Of a stretch of 38,599 bases of DNA, positions 13,661 through 21,326 are shown piece by piece. The notes under the pieces are model-generated. The model ran no database searches and was not told the DNA's origin. It was given only the letters and a program-made list of their open reading frames with translations. Position numbers and translations under genes: made by a program. How positions within the stretch are numbered: the stretch's first letter is position 1; every line of letters starts with the position of its first letter. This stretch comes from a virus: positions 1-38,599 of the IMG/VR virus record IMGVR_UViG_3300021962_000010. The stretch is one strand, 5' to 3'.

Positions 13661-14874
13661 TTAACTTGAACTTGCCCCTAACAGGCGGCTGCCACTGGCC
13701 TCTTGGTTGACCAGCAGCACACCCGCTTCAAAGTGAATTGGCTGCAGGTGACCGGGCAGCTTGAAGCTGTAGCGCAGCATCGGCCGATCAATGTCCACCA
13801 GGCTGATCACTGCATGGCGGCTGTGACCTTTGACCGCAAGGAACCCGCGCAGGTTGCTGCCCTCCCAGCTTGGGGCCACCACCACCACCCCTTGATCGTC
13901 GCTCACCAAGGCGCGGATCTCCGGCAGATTCGCTGCGGCGCTAGAGCGTTTGAGCACATGCTTCCAAATGCCGATCAGCAGCGGCGGCAGCTTCTGCTCA
14001 TGGCGCAGCGCCAAGCAGACCTGGGCCACCACGGCCGGCAGCTCATCGGCCTCCTCGCGCACCTCTTGGCGGAAGAACAGCCAGTCCTGATGCGTTGTTG
14101 CTTTGCCTTTGCGTTGATCGCGGTTGATGTTGTACAGCAGGCTGCAGAGCTGAGCGCCTTGCAGTTCCTGCAGCTGCAGCTGCTGCCGCTCTAGCTCCAG
14201 CAGTTGACGATGGGCCGCAAGCACCACCGCCACCTTCTCTTGGGCAAAGGTGGAGCGGTGGAACTGGCCGGGGAAGGCACGGCAGAGCGCCCAGAACAGC
14301 GCTAACCAATCGACGCGGCTTTGCTTCCAGTCCCCGGCGGCTGCTTTTTTATCTCCTCCTCAGAGGGCGGCGCAGCACTATCGGGCTCGGCGGCGGTGCG
14401 CTCCTGCTCAAAGAAGCCGAACAACGCATCCATCAACGGCTGCGGCAAGGTCATCGTTTGCTCCATGCCCCATTCCGGTCGCTCCAAGCGGTGACGGATC
14501 AAGGCCGTGACACTGGCCAGCATCCGCTCGCGGCCGCGTTGGATGTAGGTCTTGGTCAGCTCGGCGATCTCGGGCAGGTAGCGCAGCTTGATCGCCTCCT
14601 GCTGCTCGCTCATCTCACGGCCCACGGCAGCCCCTTCCACCAGGGCAAAGGCTTCCAGAATCGTGATGTCCTGCTCAGCGCTGATGCGCTGCGCCAACTT
14701 GGCCGCCACCACCACAGCGGCATCGGTGTCACCGGTGAGATCGCTGACGGTGATCACCTCACCGACCTGCAGCGACCCCAGCACGGGCAGCTCCAGGATG
14801 CCGGTGTCTTTGCTGCCAATCCGCTGCGTCTTGCGCTTCGGCGGGGCAACGACAAAGGGAAGATCGAGGGCCAT
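13661..14874 (-). CDS. Tail assembly chaperone, long form made by -1 frameshift (GT-like)
   Basis: Inferred -1 frameshift product of about 404 aa: the first 177 codons of the 14302-14874 gene, then the -1 frame from 14344 to the TAG/TAA stop at 13661. Immediately after the slippery site the -1 frame reads GDWKQSRVDWLALFWALCRA, a protein-like sequence that has no start codon of its own until GTG 14233, so the extension is best explained by frameshifting. The downstream domain includes INRDQRKGKATTHQDWLFFR. Lambda G/GT and most long-tailed phages make two chaperone forms this way to coat the tape measure protein. If there is no shift, a separate gene starting at GTG 14233 is the alternative. 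Confidence 0.7.
14302..14874 (-). CDS. Tail assembly chaperone, short form (G-like)
   Basis: 190 aa, starting with ATG in a TGATG overlap with the scaffold-like gene. It has a strand-rich start (DTGILELPVLGSLQVGEVIT) and a helical body (AAKLAQRISAEQDITILEAF; IAELTKTYIQRGRERMLASV) with a charged, disordered C-terminus (SAAPPSEEEIKK), as in phage G-type chaperones. The frameshift site lies at codons 175-177. Position is unusual: the tape measure gene, which such chaperones normally precede, is about 6.5 kb upstream in the transcript. Recognition rests mainly on the frameshift arrangement and general protein character. Confidence 0.65.
   Translation of the reverse strand: MALDLPFVVAPPKRKTQRIGSKDTGILELPVLGSLQVGEVITVSDLTGDTDAAVVVAAKLAQRISAEQDITILEAFALVEGAAVGREMSEQQEAIKLRYLPEIAELTKTYIQRGRERMLASVTALIRHRLERPEWGMEQTMTLPQPLMDALFGFFEQERTAAEPDSAAPPSEEEIKKQPPGTGSKAASIG
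14344..14360 (-). promoter_or_regulatory. Programmed -1 frameshift site A AAA AAG with upstream AGGAGG
   Basis: On the minus strand AGGAGG (14360-14355), AGAT, then AAAAAAG (14350-14344). In the zero frame it reads ATA AAA AAG, so the heptamer is phased as A AAA AAG, the most efficient bacterial slippery sequence (as in dnaX). The purine block upstream can pair with 16S rRNA, although the 4-base spacing is shorter than in dnaX. Confidence 0.8.
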
Positions 14875-15578
14875 CAGCTCAGGCCAAAGCTGATCTTGTC
14901 CATGGCGCTCATGCCCTGCAGGCTGCCGTTGGTCAGGTTGCCGGTGCCCCGCATGCCGCCGCCGTGGCCGTTGCTGGTAGGGGCGAAGAAGTGGCCGTAG
15001 ACCGGATGGGTCTTCAGCTGCTCTAAGTAGGCGGTGGGAGTAAGCGCATCGCCGTTGTCGTTGAGCATCGGCTCACCGTTGGCGTTGATCACCACCACAT
15101 CGCCGGCGTCGTTCACCTTGAAGCGACTGCCGACCGCACCCATCAAGGCGTTGAAGTAGGTGATGCCATCTTCAGCGCCACCACTGCGGCCACCAGCGGC
15201 TTGAAAGGCATTGGCGAGGGCCTGCTGGCGATACAGCTCCGACTTTTCCGCCAAGGCTTCGGCCAGCTTTTGATCCTTGACCTTCACCTGCTGCAGCGCT
15301 TCGGCTTTGGCGGCTTCGGCGGCTTCTTTGATGCGTTGATCCATCTCCGAGCGCAGGCGCTCTTCCCGTTCTTGCGCTTCTTTGATGTTGCGCAGCTGAT
15401 CAGGATCCAAGCCCTGCAGCTGCTTTTCAATCGCTTCGAGGCGGCGTTCGGCTTGACGGCGAGCCTCGCGTTCTTTCTCCAACGCAGCTAAACCAGCCGC
15501 ACCCAAGGGTTCTGAACTTGGTGCAGAAGCAGACTGATCAGGTGGCGCTAACTCTTGCGTGTTGAGGGCGTCCGACAT
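14874..15578 (-). CDS. Capsid scaffold-like protein, 234 aa
   Basis: A long charged coiled coil spans residues about 30-115 (LAALEKEREARRQAERRLEA, EEAKAEALQQVKVKDQKLAE-like heptads), followed by LYRQQALANAFQAAGGRSGG and a small C-terminal region with DAGDVVVINANGEPMLNDNG and YLEQLKTHP. This order, acidic coiled coil then short D-x-x-G...YLExLK domain, is typical of phage scaffolding proteins of the GP20 type. It would be an internal chaperone for procapsid assembly. It sits away from the capsid gene (9668), separated by tail chaperone and fibre genes, so the assignment is by sequence rather than by neighbours. Confidence 0.65.
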   Translation of the reverse strand: MSDALNTQELAPPDQSASAPSSEPLGAAGLAALEKEREARRQAERRLEAIEKQLQGLDPDQLRNIKEAQEREERLRSEMDQRIKEAAEAAKAEALQQVKVKDQKLAEALAEKSELYRQQALANAFQAAGGRSGGAEDGITYFNALMGAVGSRFKVNDAGDVVVINANGEPMLNDNGDALTPTAYLEQLKTHPVYGHFFAPTSNGHGGGMRGTGNLTNGSLQGMSAMDKISFGLS

Positions 15579-15612
15579 GCAATCACATCACTACAGTTCA
15601 GACTAGCACTTG

Positions 15613-16809
15613 TTATTCCGTGATCCAGTAACGCAGCGCACGGCTCTTGTTGCCTACAAAACTGAGCTGGCCAAGCGTATCGGTCTCCATGAAATAACTC
15701 GCCTCACTGGTAGTGCCGGCAGTGGATGTACCCGGTGCGATACCAGCAGGCGGCGCATAGCTGGTGGAAACAAACAGCTGCTGATCCGCTGCCGACAGCC
15801 CGCTCAGATCAGCAAACACATCAACGCGATCCTGCACCGCTGCCGGGTCATAAGCGCCGTAGGAATCGGACCACGCTAGGCCGATGTCTTGATACAGGGC
15901 ACAGCTGCTGCCGCTGTTGTTTTGATAGGTGCTCAGCTCCAGCACCTGATCCAAACCATTGACGAACAAGGCTTTGCTGATTACCCGCTGGGCTTGCGTG
16001 GTGTCCAAGGCCAGCAGGCTGTTGAAGGGGCGTGAGACCTGCGCCGAGAAATAGCCCAGCCCCCTAGAATTCATCTGTGAGCCCGTGGTGGTGGTCGGCC
16101 CAGAATCCACAGCCGTCAAACTCCAGATGGCGCTGCCGCAGCTCTTGAACGGATGCGCGGCAGGCAGCAGATTGGTGATCGCCAAGGGGGTCGGCACACG
16201 GGTTTCTGTGGCTGTGTACTGCAGCGCGTAGAAGTTCCCGAAGCTGCTCGGTATAGCGGCATAGCTATAAATCACCTCGGCACTGCTGCTGACTTGCGCG
16301 GTGTCCAAGTCCACAGCAAACACCACCGCGTCATAGATCGCATCCAGCACCTGCGAGCGTGCAGTCGTGATCACCGGGCCAATCGGGCCATACTCTTGGC
16401 CGTTTAAGCCTTGGAAGTCGAAATACTGATAGGTGACGGAAGCGGCATGGGTGACCGTGTGCGAGCGCAGGGCCAGCAGATAGGCCACGCCATTGATCAC
16501 ATGCCGCGACAGCACCGCCAAGCCATTGGCCTCGGTGATCGTCTCGCTTTGTGCCGTGATCACGGTGTCGGCGCTGATGTCCGTGACCGCTGTGATCAGC
16601 AGATTGAGCATCCCCTTGGAGGCCATCGGCGCCAACGTGCGCGGCACGTCGTTGTAGATGTCCAGCACCTCCACCACGCCGCCGAGCTGAGCGCCGCTGT
16701 AGATCTCCACCTGACTGGTGCTGTCCGGCCCGACAAAAAACACGGGCACCAACTCACCCGTGATTGGGCGTCTGGCTGCCGGCCGAAACCGTGCAACCGG
16801 TCTAACCAC
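15613..16809 (-). CDS. Virion/tail protein, 398 aa
   Basis: A GTG start overlaps the preceding small gene by 8 bp. The sequence is strand-rich with a basic head (VRPVARFRPAARRPITGELV), then domains rich in Val, Thr, Ser and Tyr (GVVEVLDIYNDVP, YLLALRSHTVTHAASVTYQY). Gly/Ser/Thr content and lack of catalytic motifs fit a structural protein of the tail tip or side fibre. The closing YFMETDTLGQLSFVGNKSRA looks like a small exposed domain. No family recognised. Confidence 0.6.
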   Translation of the reverse strand: MVRPVARFRPAARRPITGELVPVFFVGPDSTSQVEIYSGAQLGGVVEVLDIYNDVPRTLAPMASKGMLNLLITAVTDISADTVITAQSETITEANGLAVLSRHVINGVAYLLALRSHTVTHAASVTYQYFDFQGLNGQEYGPIGPVITTARSQVLDAIYDAVVFAVDLDTAQVSSSAEVIYSYAAIPSSFGNFYALQYTATETRVPTPLAITNLLPAAHPFKSCGSAIWSLTAVDSGPTTTTGSQMNSRGLGYFSAQVSRPFNSLLALDTTQAQRVISKALFVNGLDQVLELSTYQNNSGSSCALYQDIGLAWSDSYGAYDPAAVQDRVDVFADLSGLSAADQQLFVSTSYAPPAGIAPGTSTAGTTSEASYFMETDTLGQLSFVGNKSRALRYWITE

Positions 16810-16960
16810 GCAGCAGCTGGGCCGTCTTGGCCGCTGTGATCTTGGCCTGCTGCCTGAGATTCATCGCAATCCGGTTGGCCTCCACCTGCTCCTGCAAGCG
16901 TTGCCTCAGGTCGCTGGTGCCACCACCGCTGACCTGCACATTCACCTGCGCGTCAGCCAT
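16802..16960 (-). CDS. Small tail-cluster protein, 52 aa
   Basis: ATG 16960 overlaps the upstream stop as TGATG, and its own stop overlaps the next GTG. The product, MADAQVNVQVSGGGTSDLRQ then a long helix (RLQEQVEANRIAMNLRQQ), is a charged coiled-coil peptide. Coupling on both sides and clean codon use make it a real gene; function unknown. Confidence 0.65.
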   Translation of the reverse strand: MADAQVNVQVSGGGTSDLRQRLQEQVEANRIAMNLRQQAKITAAKTAQLLRG

Positions 16961-17655
16961 CAGTCATTCACCGCCAGCTTGACGCTGTAGCCCACGGTCT
17001 GGCCGTTGCTGATCGTGACCGCTGCGGTTTCACTGAGCACGCCGTAGACACTGCCGGCGCACTTGCGGATGCGCAGGGTGCCGCTGCCAGTGCTGGTGAT
17101 GTTGACCTTGTTGCCACTGCCCACCGAGCTGCCGGTGTGCAGGGTGATCGTGGAGCTGGTCACGCTGTCCACGTAGTACAGGGAGCCAGCGGTGAGACCA
17201 CCCGGCAGGGTGCCGCCGCTATCGACGGTGACGGTGACCGGATCGCTATCGCTGAGGCCATGGCTGGCCACGGTGATCACATCCGTGGCGGGATCCACGG
17301 CACTGCTGGCCGTCAGGGCGCCGCCGGCTTGGCCATCAGCGGCTGCATTAATTAGCAGCACCACATGGGTGTAGGTCAGGTTGCCGCCGTTGGCGCTGAA
17401 CTCCACGCTCACCGAGTCCTGCTCGTAGCGGGTGTTGGTGGCGCTGTAGCTGCCGCCGGTCAACGCCGCACTTTGAAAACGGGCGTAGCCATTGGTGCCT
17501 TCCGTCAGCTCGTACTGCAGCCAAGCGGCAATGCCGGCATCGGTGACAGGGGCTGTCGCCGCGTTGACGAGGGCAGCGGTGAGCACCTTGCCGCTGTAGG
17601 CCGCCGACATCACGCGAGCCATTTCAGCCTGAGTCAGGGCGCTGGTAACTGCCAT
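16960..17655 (-). CDS. Tail/fibre structural protein, 231 aa
   Basis: Starts at ATG 17655, 15 bases after a junction element. The N-terminal half (LTQAEMARVMSAAYSGKVLT, then AAWLQYELTEGTNGYARFQS) resembles phage tail proteins that begin with a helix and continue with jelly-roll strands. Residues about 110-200 (DVITVASHGLSDSDPVTVTV, LYYVDSVTSSTITLHTGSS) are an immunoglobulin-like or invasin-like beta module. Likely an exposed tail-tip component. Confidence 0.6.
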   Translation of the reverse strand: MAVTSALTQAEMARVMSAAYSGKVLTAALVNAATAPVTDAGIAAWLQYELTEGTNGYARFQSAALTGGSYSATNTRYEQDSVSVEFSANGGNLTYTHVVLLINAAADGQAGGALTASSAVDPATDVITVASHGLSDSDPVTVTVDSGGTLPGGLTAGSLYYVDSVTSSTITLHTGSSVGSGNKVNITSTGSGTLRIRKCAGSVYGVLSETAAVTISNGQTVGYSVKLAVND

Positions 17656-17669
17656 GGATCAACCTCTAT

Positions 17670-17682
17670 GCCTGAACTTGCC
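17670..17682 (-). promoter_or_regulatory. Junction element GGCAAGTTCAGGC
   Basis: Follows the upstream TAA directly and lies 15 bases before ATG 17655. It differs from consensus at AAG for AAC, but keeps the AGGC end. Confidence 0.5.
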
Positions 17683-18123
17683 TTAATCAGGCTGAGCAAA
17701 GAGATTGAGGTTGTAGGTCTTGGTGCTACCTGAATTGAGCGTGACCAGTGAAGGCTCGTGAATCACGCCAACAAATGGCAATGCGTGATCAGGTGGCGAT
17801 GCGCCGGGGCTAATCGCAGGAACCACATAGATCAGCACATCTGTATAGCTTACGGCTGATGCGTAGCTCAGCTCAATTTCAAGCAACGGCAGCGTAGCTT
17901 TTGAGGTTTGTGTGGCGTCATAGGCAACCGTGCCACCTGTGAAGAACAAGTCAAACTCAGAATCCAAGGCGTAGACAAGCCAACTCGACCAAGGATCCGT
18001 TAATGCCGGAGCAGGCGATGCTCCTGTTGTATCGGCAAGCACCGTGCCAAAGGTCGCACCTTGATACAGCCACCACAAAGCACCCAATGACACCTCACGA
18101 TTGGTGGTGAACGTGGCTGTCAT
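17683..18123 (-). CDS. Hypothetical tail protein, 146 aa
   Basis: ATG 18123. Strand-rich, with many aromatic residues (LGALWWLYQGATFGTVLADT; VYALDSEFDLFFTGGTV) and a C-terminal segment VTLNSGSTKTYNLNLFAQPD. It has the look of a small jelly-roll or carbohydrate-contacting domain on the tail tip. No family recognised; its position between the hub-like protein and other tail genes is the main evidence. Confidence 0.5.
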   Translation of the reverse strand: MTATFTTNREVSLGALWWLYQGATFGTVLADTTGASPAPALTDPWSSWLVYALDSEFDLFFTGGTVAYDATQTSKATLPLLEIELSYASAVSYTDVLIYVVPAISPGASPPDHALPFVGVIHEPSLVTLNSGSTKTYNLNLFAQPD

Positions 18124-18137
18124 TTGTGAGTTCTTCT

Positions 18138-20576
18138 TCAGCTAAGGTTGCCGCCCAAGCTGAAACCTCCACTGAGCGTTTCCTGTAGAACTTGGCGCTC
18201 ACCAGACGCAACCTGCAGCACCACCTGCTTGGCGATCTCCTGTTGCGCCTTGACCTGCAGCACCACTTGGCCGGTGGCATCGCCCAGGCTGCGGTTGATA
18301 CCAAGCGGCACCAGCAGCTGCTCCAGTTGCAACCGCACCTGCAGCGCGGTCTCCGTAATTGGCTTGTAGGGCAGGGCCAACGCTACGGGCGTCAGCTCCA
18401 GCTCAAAGGTCTCCGTCTCGTCATCTGGCAGCGAATCCAGCAGCGTCTCCACCGCTGCGCTGTCCGTCTCATCCACCGGGCTGACGATGGTGGCGCTGTT
18501 GACTGGATCCTGCGGGCCGTTGTCCACATCAGCAGGTGGAATCGGAAGGGCACTGGTGCCAGGGGCCACGGGCGTCCAGCGCGGGCCGCTCACATCACCA
18601 CCGGCCAAGCCCCAGTAGAGGGCATCCGTGGACACTAAGCAGCTATTAGCGTCAAAGGTCCAGACCGTGCCGTTGGTGCGGTAGGTGGCCGTGATGCCGC
18701 CGTTGCGCAGGTGGAAAGCACCAAGCGGCTGCGTGGGCAGCACGCCCAAAGCGGTGGTCACCTGCAGGCCAAGGCGGTGGCCGAGCAGCAGGCGGTTCTG
18801 CTCTTCCGCGTAGTCAGCTGCTGCGCTGGTGGAAGAGCCTTTCGTCACCGTGCCGTCATCGTTCACCACGTCATCAGGCAGGAACGGCACCGAAAAGCTG
18901 AATGAAGTGTTTGGGCGCGTTTCAGGTGTTGCGCCTACCTGTATGCGGCTTCCGCCTTGTATAACAGCCATGGCCCATTGATACGGCGCTAAATAGTCAG
19001 GTACAGGCTTTTCGTCATCCTTGTTATCCAAGTCAGATGTCACCACCTTGACATCTTCTAGCACTAACTCAAAAAACTGATCCAGAACCGGATTTAGATC
19101 CCATCCCGTTGTCGCATTTGCCGCAGCAGCACTGATTGCCTGCTGTCCCATTTGTGTCAAGCCATATGCCACATAAGTGCGTTCAATCTTTTTTAGCTTT
19201 TTGTCAGCGTAAAGGGTATCAGTCACGATCCGCTGCTTAATTTTTTCTCCGTTAGGTATGATTATGATTTTGGTGTAATCCTTTATTCCCATGCGACCTA
19301 GGGCTTCAATGTAGGACATCGTTTCTACGCTTTCGTGGCGGATCTCTCGGTAAGTCGGCAGCGTCGGCAGCAGAACAACAGTTCCACCAGTGGACAAGAT
19401 CGGATGACTACTACCTGGATGGCTGCTTGCAACCTGCTGACGGGCTGCATCAATCTCTTGTTCCACCTGAGATTGCTCTTGCTCGCTTAGTGGCGGTGGC
19501 GGTATTTCTTCATAAGTGTAGCGATCAGTTTTTTTACTACTAACCTGCCTGGACGCACTTGGCCCAAACAAACCATAAACGCCTGCATTCAAGAAGTCCT
19601 GAATTATCTGACTATTTACCTTAACTAGCGAAGTGGTGGTTTCTGTAATGCGCTCTATTACTCGGTTGTCGGGTTCAGCCTTTTTTTCAAAAGTCTTTAC
19701 CGTTTCGATTACAGGGAAAGATCTGGTTAAAGGCTGCACCGAAAGGAGCCTGTTTTTCAGAGTAAGCTTGATTGATGTTTCTGTAATCGTTTCTGATGTA
19801 CCCCAGTCAGCTGTAAAGCTTCCATATTCGGCATCTATGACCATGATGCCAGGCTTGTAAATAGGTGAACTTTCACCCGTGTCTGCTGAAACAACCGCGC
19901 TCTCACCTGTGCCTGTTGGGTTTTCTGTAAAGTTAAGACCGCCTTGGTTGCCGGCTAGGTCAACAACTTGATCAAACCCAACCACTGGCCCTTTGTCCGG
20001 CAGCTTCTTGTATGAATAGGTGACAAGTTTATTCCTTGCATTAAGGTGGCCAAAGCGGGTGACGCTGGCCAAAATGTCTGAAAGCGTTTCAATGTAATCG
20101 GTTGACTCCAGCGATGGTATTTGCTTAGGCAGCTTCCAGTTGCCAGCATCTTCCACATCAATATCAAGACGCTTTGCAATGACATCAAACGCCTCACGCA
20201 AATCAAGAGCCTTGGCGACTTTGGGCTCTCGTCCATTCAGCGCATCCACCAAGGCGCTGTTAACGACGCCGCCGCCTTTGTTCTTCTCAAACGCCAGCTT
20301 GTCGGCAATGCTGACCTGCGTCTGATTGGCCAGCGGATCAGCAAAGGCCTTGGTCACATAAAAGGGACCACGAGGGAAACGCGCTGCCTTCGTGCCGTCT
20401 GGGGTGACATAGCCAAGAGTGACCTTTGAGCCATGGCTGACGGGCACTAAGCCAGCAATCACCAGTTCACCGGTAGTCATCACAAGGCCTTGCCCTTGCA
20501 CGTGGTCATCCTTGACGCTGCCGGAGATGACCGGGCCTAAGTTGCAAATAATCTGAGCACGAATATCAAGAACCAT
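18138..20576 (-). CDS. Putative tail hub/baseplate protein, 812 aa
   Basis: Starts at ATG 20576 inside the upstream stop (TGATG). The first 250 residues (YVTPDGTKAARFPRGPFYVT, VSIADKLAFEKNKGGG, LREAFDVIAKRLDIDVED) have the strand and helix pattern of tail hub proteins such as lambda J or T4 gp27-like folds: a barrel that converts shape features, then LESTDYIETLSDILASVTRF. The centre (about 300-450) is more AT-rich and charged, with a Pro/Glu/Gln linker (EIPPPPLSEQEQSQVEQEID); the C-terminal third is again GC-rich. By size and position after the tape measure and a Dit-like gene it should be the central tip protein. The mosaic composition suggests exchange of the host-contact part. Confidence 0.65.
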   Translation of the reverse strand: MVLDIRAQIICNLGPVISGSVKDDHVQGQGLVMTTGELVIAGLVPVSHGSKVTLGYVTPDGTKAARFPRGPFYVTKAFADPLANQTQVSIADKLAFEKNKGGGVVNSALVDALNGREPKVAKALDLREAFDVIAKRLDIDVEDAGNWKLPKQIPSLESTDYIETLSDILASVTRFGHLNARNKLVTYSYKKLPDKGPVVGFDQVVDLAGNQGGLNFTENPTGTGESAVVSADTGESSPIYKPGIMVIDAEYGSFTADWGTSETITETSIKLTLKNRLLSVQPLTRSFPVIETVKTFEKKAEPDNRVIERITETTTSLVKVNSQIIQDFLNAGVYGLFGPSASRQVSSKKTDRYTYEEIPPPPLSEQEQSQVEQEIDAARQQVASSHPGSSHPILSTGGTVVLLPTLPTYREIRHESVETMSYIEALGRMGIKDYTKIIIIPNGEKIKQRIVTDTLYADKKLKKIERTYVAYGLTQMGQQAISAAAANATTGWDLNPVLDQFFELVLEDVKVVTSDLDNKDDEKPVPDYLAPYQWAMAVIQGGSRIQVGATPETRPNTSFSFSVPFLPDDVVNDDGTVTKGSSTSAAADYAEEQNRLLLGHRLGLQVTTALGVLPTQPLGAFHLRNGGITATYRTNGTVWTFDANSCLVSTDALYWGLAGGDVSGPRWTPVAPGTSALPIPPADVDNGPQDPVNSATIVSPVDETDSAAVETLLDSLPDDETETFELELTPVALALPYKPITETALQVRLQLEQLLVPLGINRSLGDATGQVVLQVKAQQEIAKQVVLQVASGERQVLQETLSGGFSLGGNLS

Positions 20577-21325
20577 CACACTTGCTCCACAGTTAGGCTG
20601 ACAGTCCAGACATCTGTCTTGACGCCATCAATCATCTTGGCTTCTACGCTTGCAGTTGGTGGACGTGTTGGCCACCAAGCACCTGCTTGCGGCGTGGTTT
20701 GAACAGTGGAAGCAACCCAATTCCTAAGCGTCACATAGGCTGCTTCATTTTCAACGGTGCCAGTGATGTCCCTAACAGCAGAGGCCCGCAGAGGGCCTTG
20801 GATGTAGGCAAAGCCGCCTGCTGTGCGCTCCAGCGTTGGCAGGTCATCCAATGTCTCCATCGGCTCGGTCAGTGTGATCACAACACCGCCAAGGGTGACT
20901 GTGCCTAAATCTGGCTTAAGAGCTTCTTCGGCTTTTGCCTCTTGCTCTAATGCCGTCTTGGTAATTTCTAAAGACTGAGCGGCATCAACAAGGGTTGCTG
21001 TCAGTTGAACGTACCGCCCAACCTGTTCAATCTGAGGAGCTTCGCTAAACCAGCAAGCAACGCCTGAAGCCGTCAGCCCATTAGCACTGCAACTGAGCGC
21101 GACGGTCGAGCCAATGTCATCTGCGCCTACAGGGTCAGGATCTGCACGACGAGCGGCCGACCAAGTGTTGAAGATGCTGACAAACTGTGCAAGCTCGCTT
21201 TGATCTAAAAGCCCAGAAACGGTCCAACTACGTGCGGCGCGTCCTTTGCTGACATCATCCGATGTATAACCAAAAGGTTGCGCCGTGAGCCTGGTGATTG
21301 TGAGGCCGTTGATGGTGACGCTCAT
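20576..21325 (-). CDS. Distal tail (Dit-like) protein, 249 aa
   Basis: Starts 1 bp after the tape measure stop. It shows two related halves, each with strands and a W-T-V-S or T-G-T-V segment (AARSWTVSGLLDQSELAQFV; ASAVRDITGTVENEAAYVTL), suggesting an internal duplication as in some Dit and baseplate ring proteins. It ends DGVKTDVWTVSLTVEQV. The order tape measure, this gene, hub protein matches the tape measure-Dit-Tal order of siphophages. The family call is by order and fold impression. Confidence 0.55.
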   Translation of the reverse strand: MSVTINGLTITRLTAQPFGYTSDDVSKGRAARSWTVSGLLDQSELAQFVSIFNTWSAARRADPDPVGADDIGSTVALSCSANGLTASGVACWFSEAPQIEQVGRYVQLTATLVDAAQSLEITKTALEQEAKAEEALKPDLGTVTLGGVVITLTEPMETLDDLPTLERTAGGFAYIQGPLRASAVRDITGTVENEAAYVTLRNWVASTVQTTPQAGAWWPTRPPTASVEAKMIDGVKTDVWTVSLTVEQV

Positions 21326-21326
21326 C

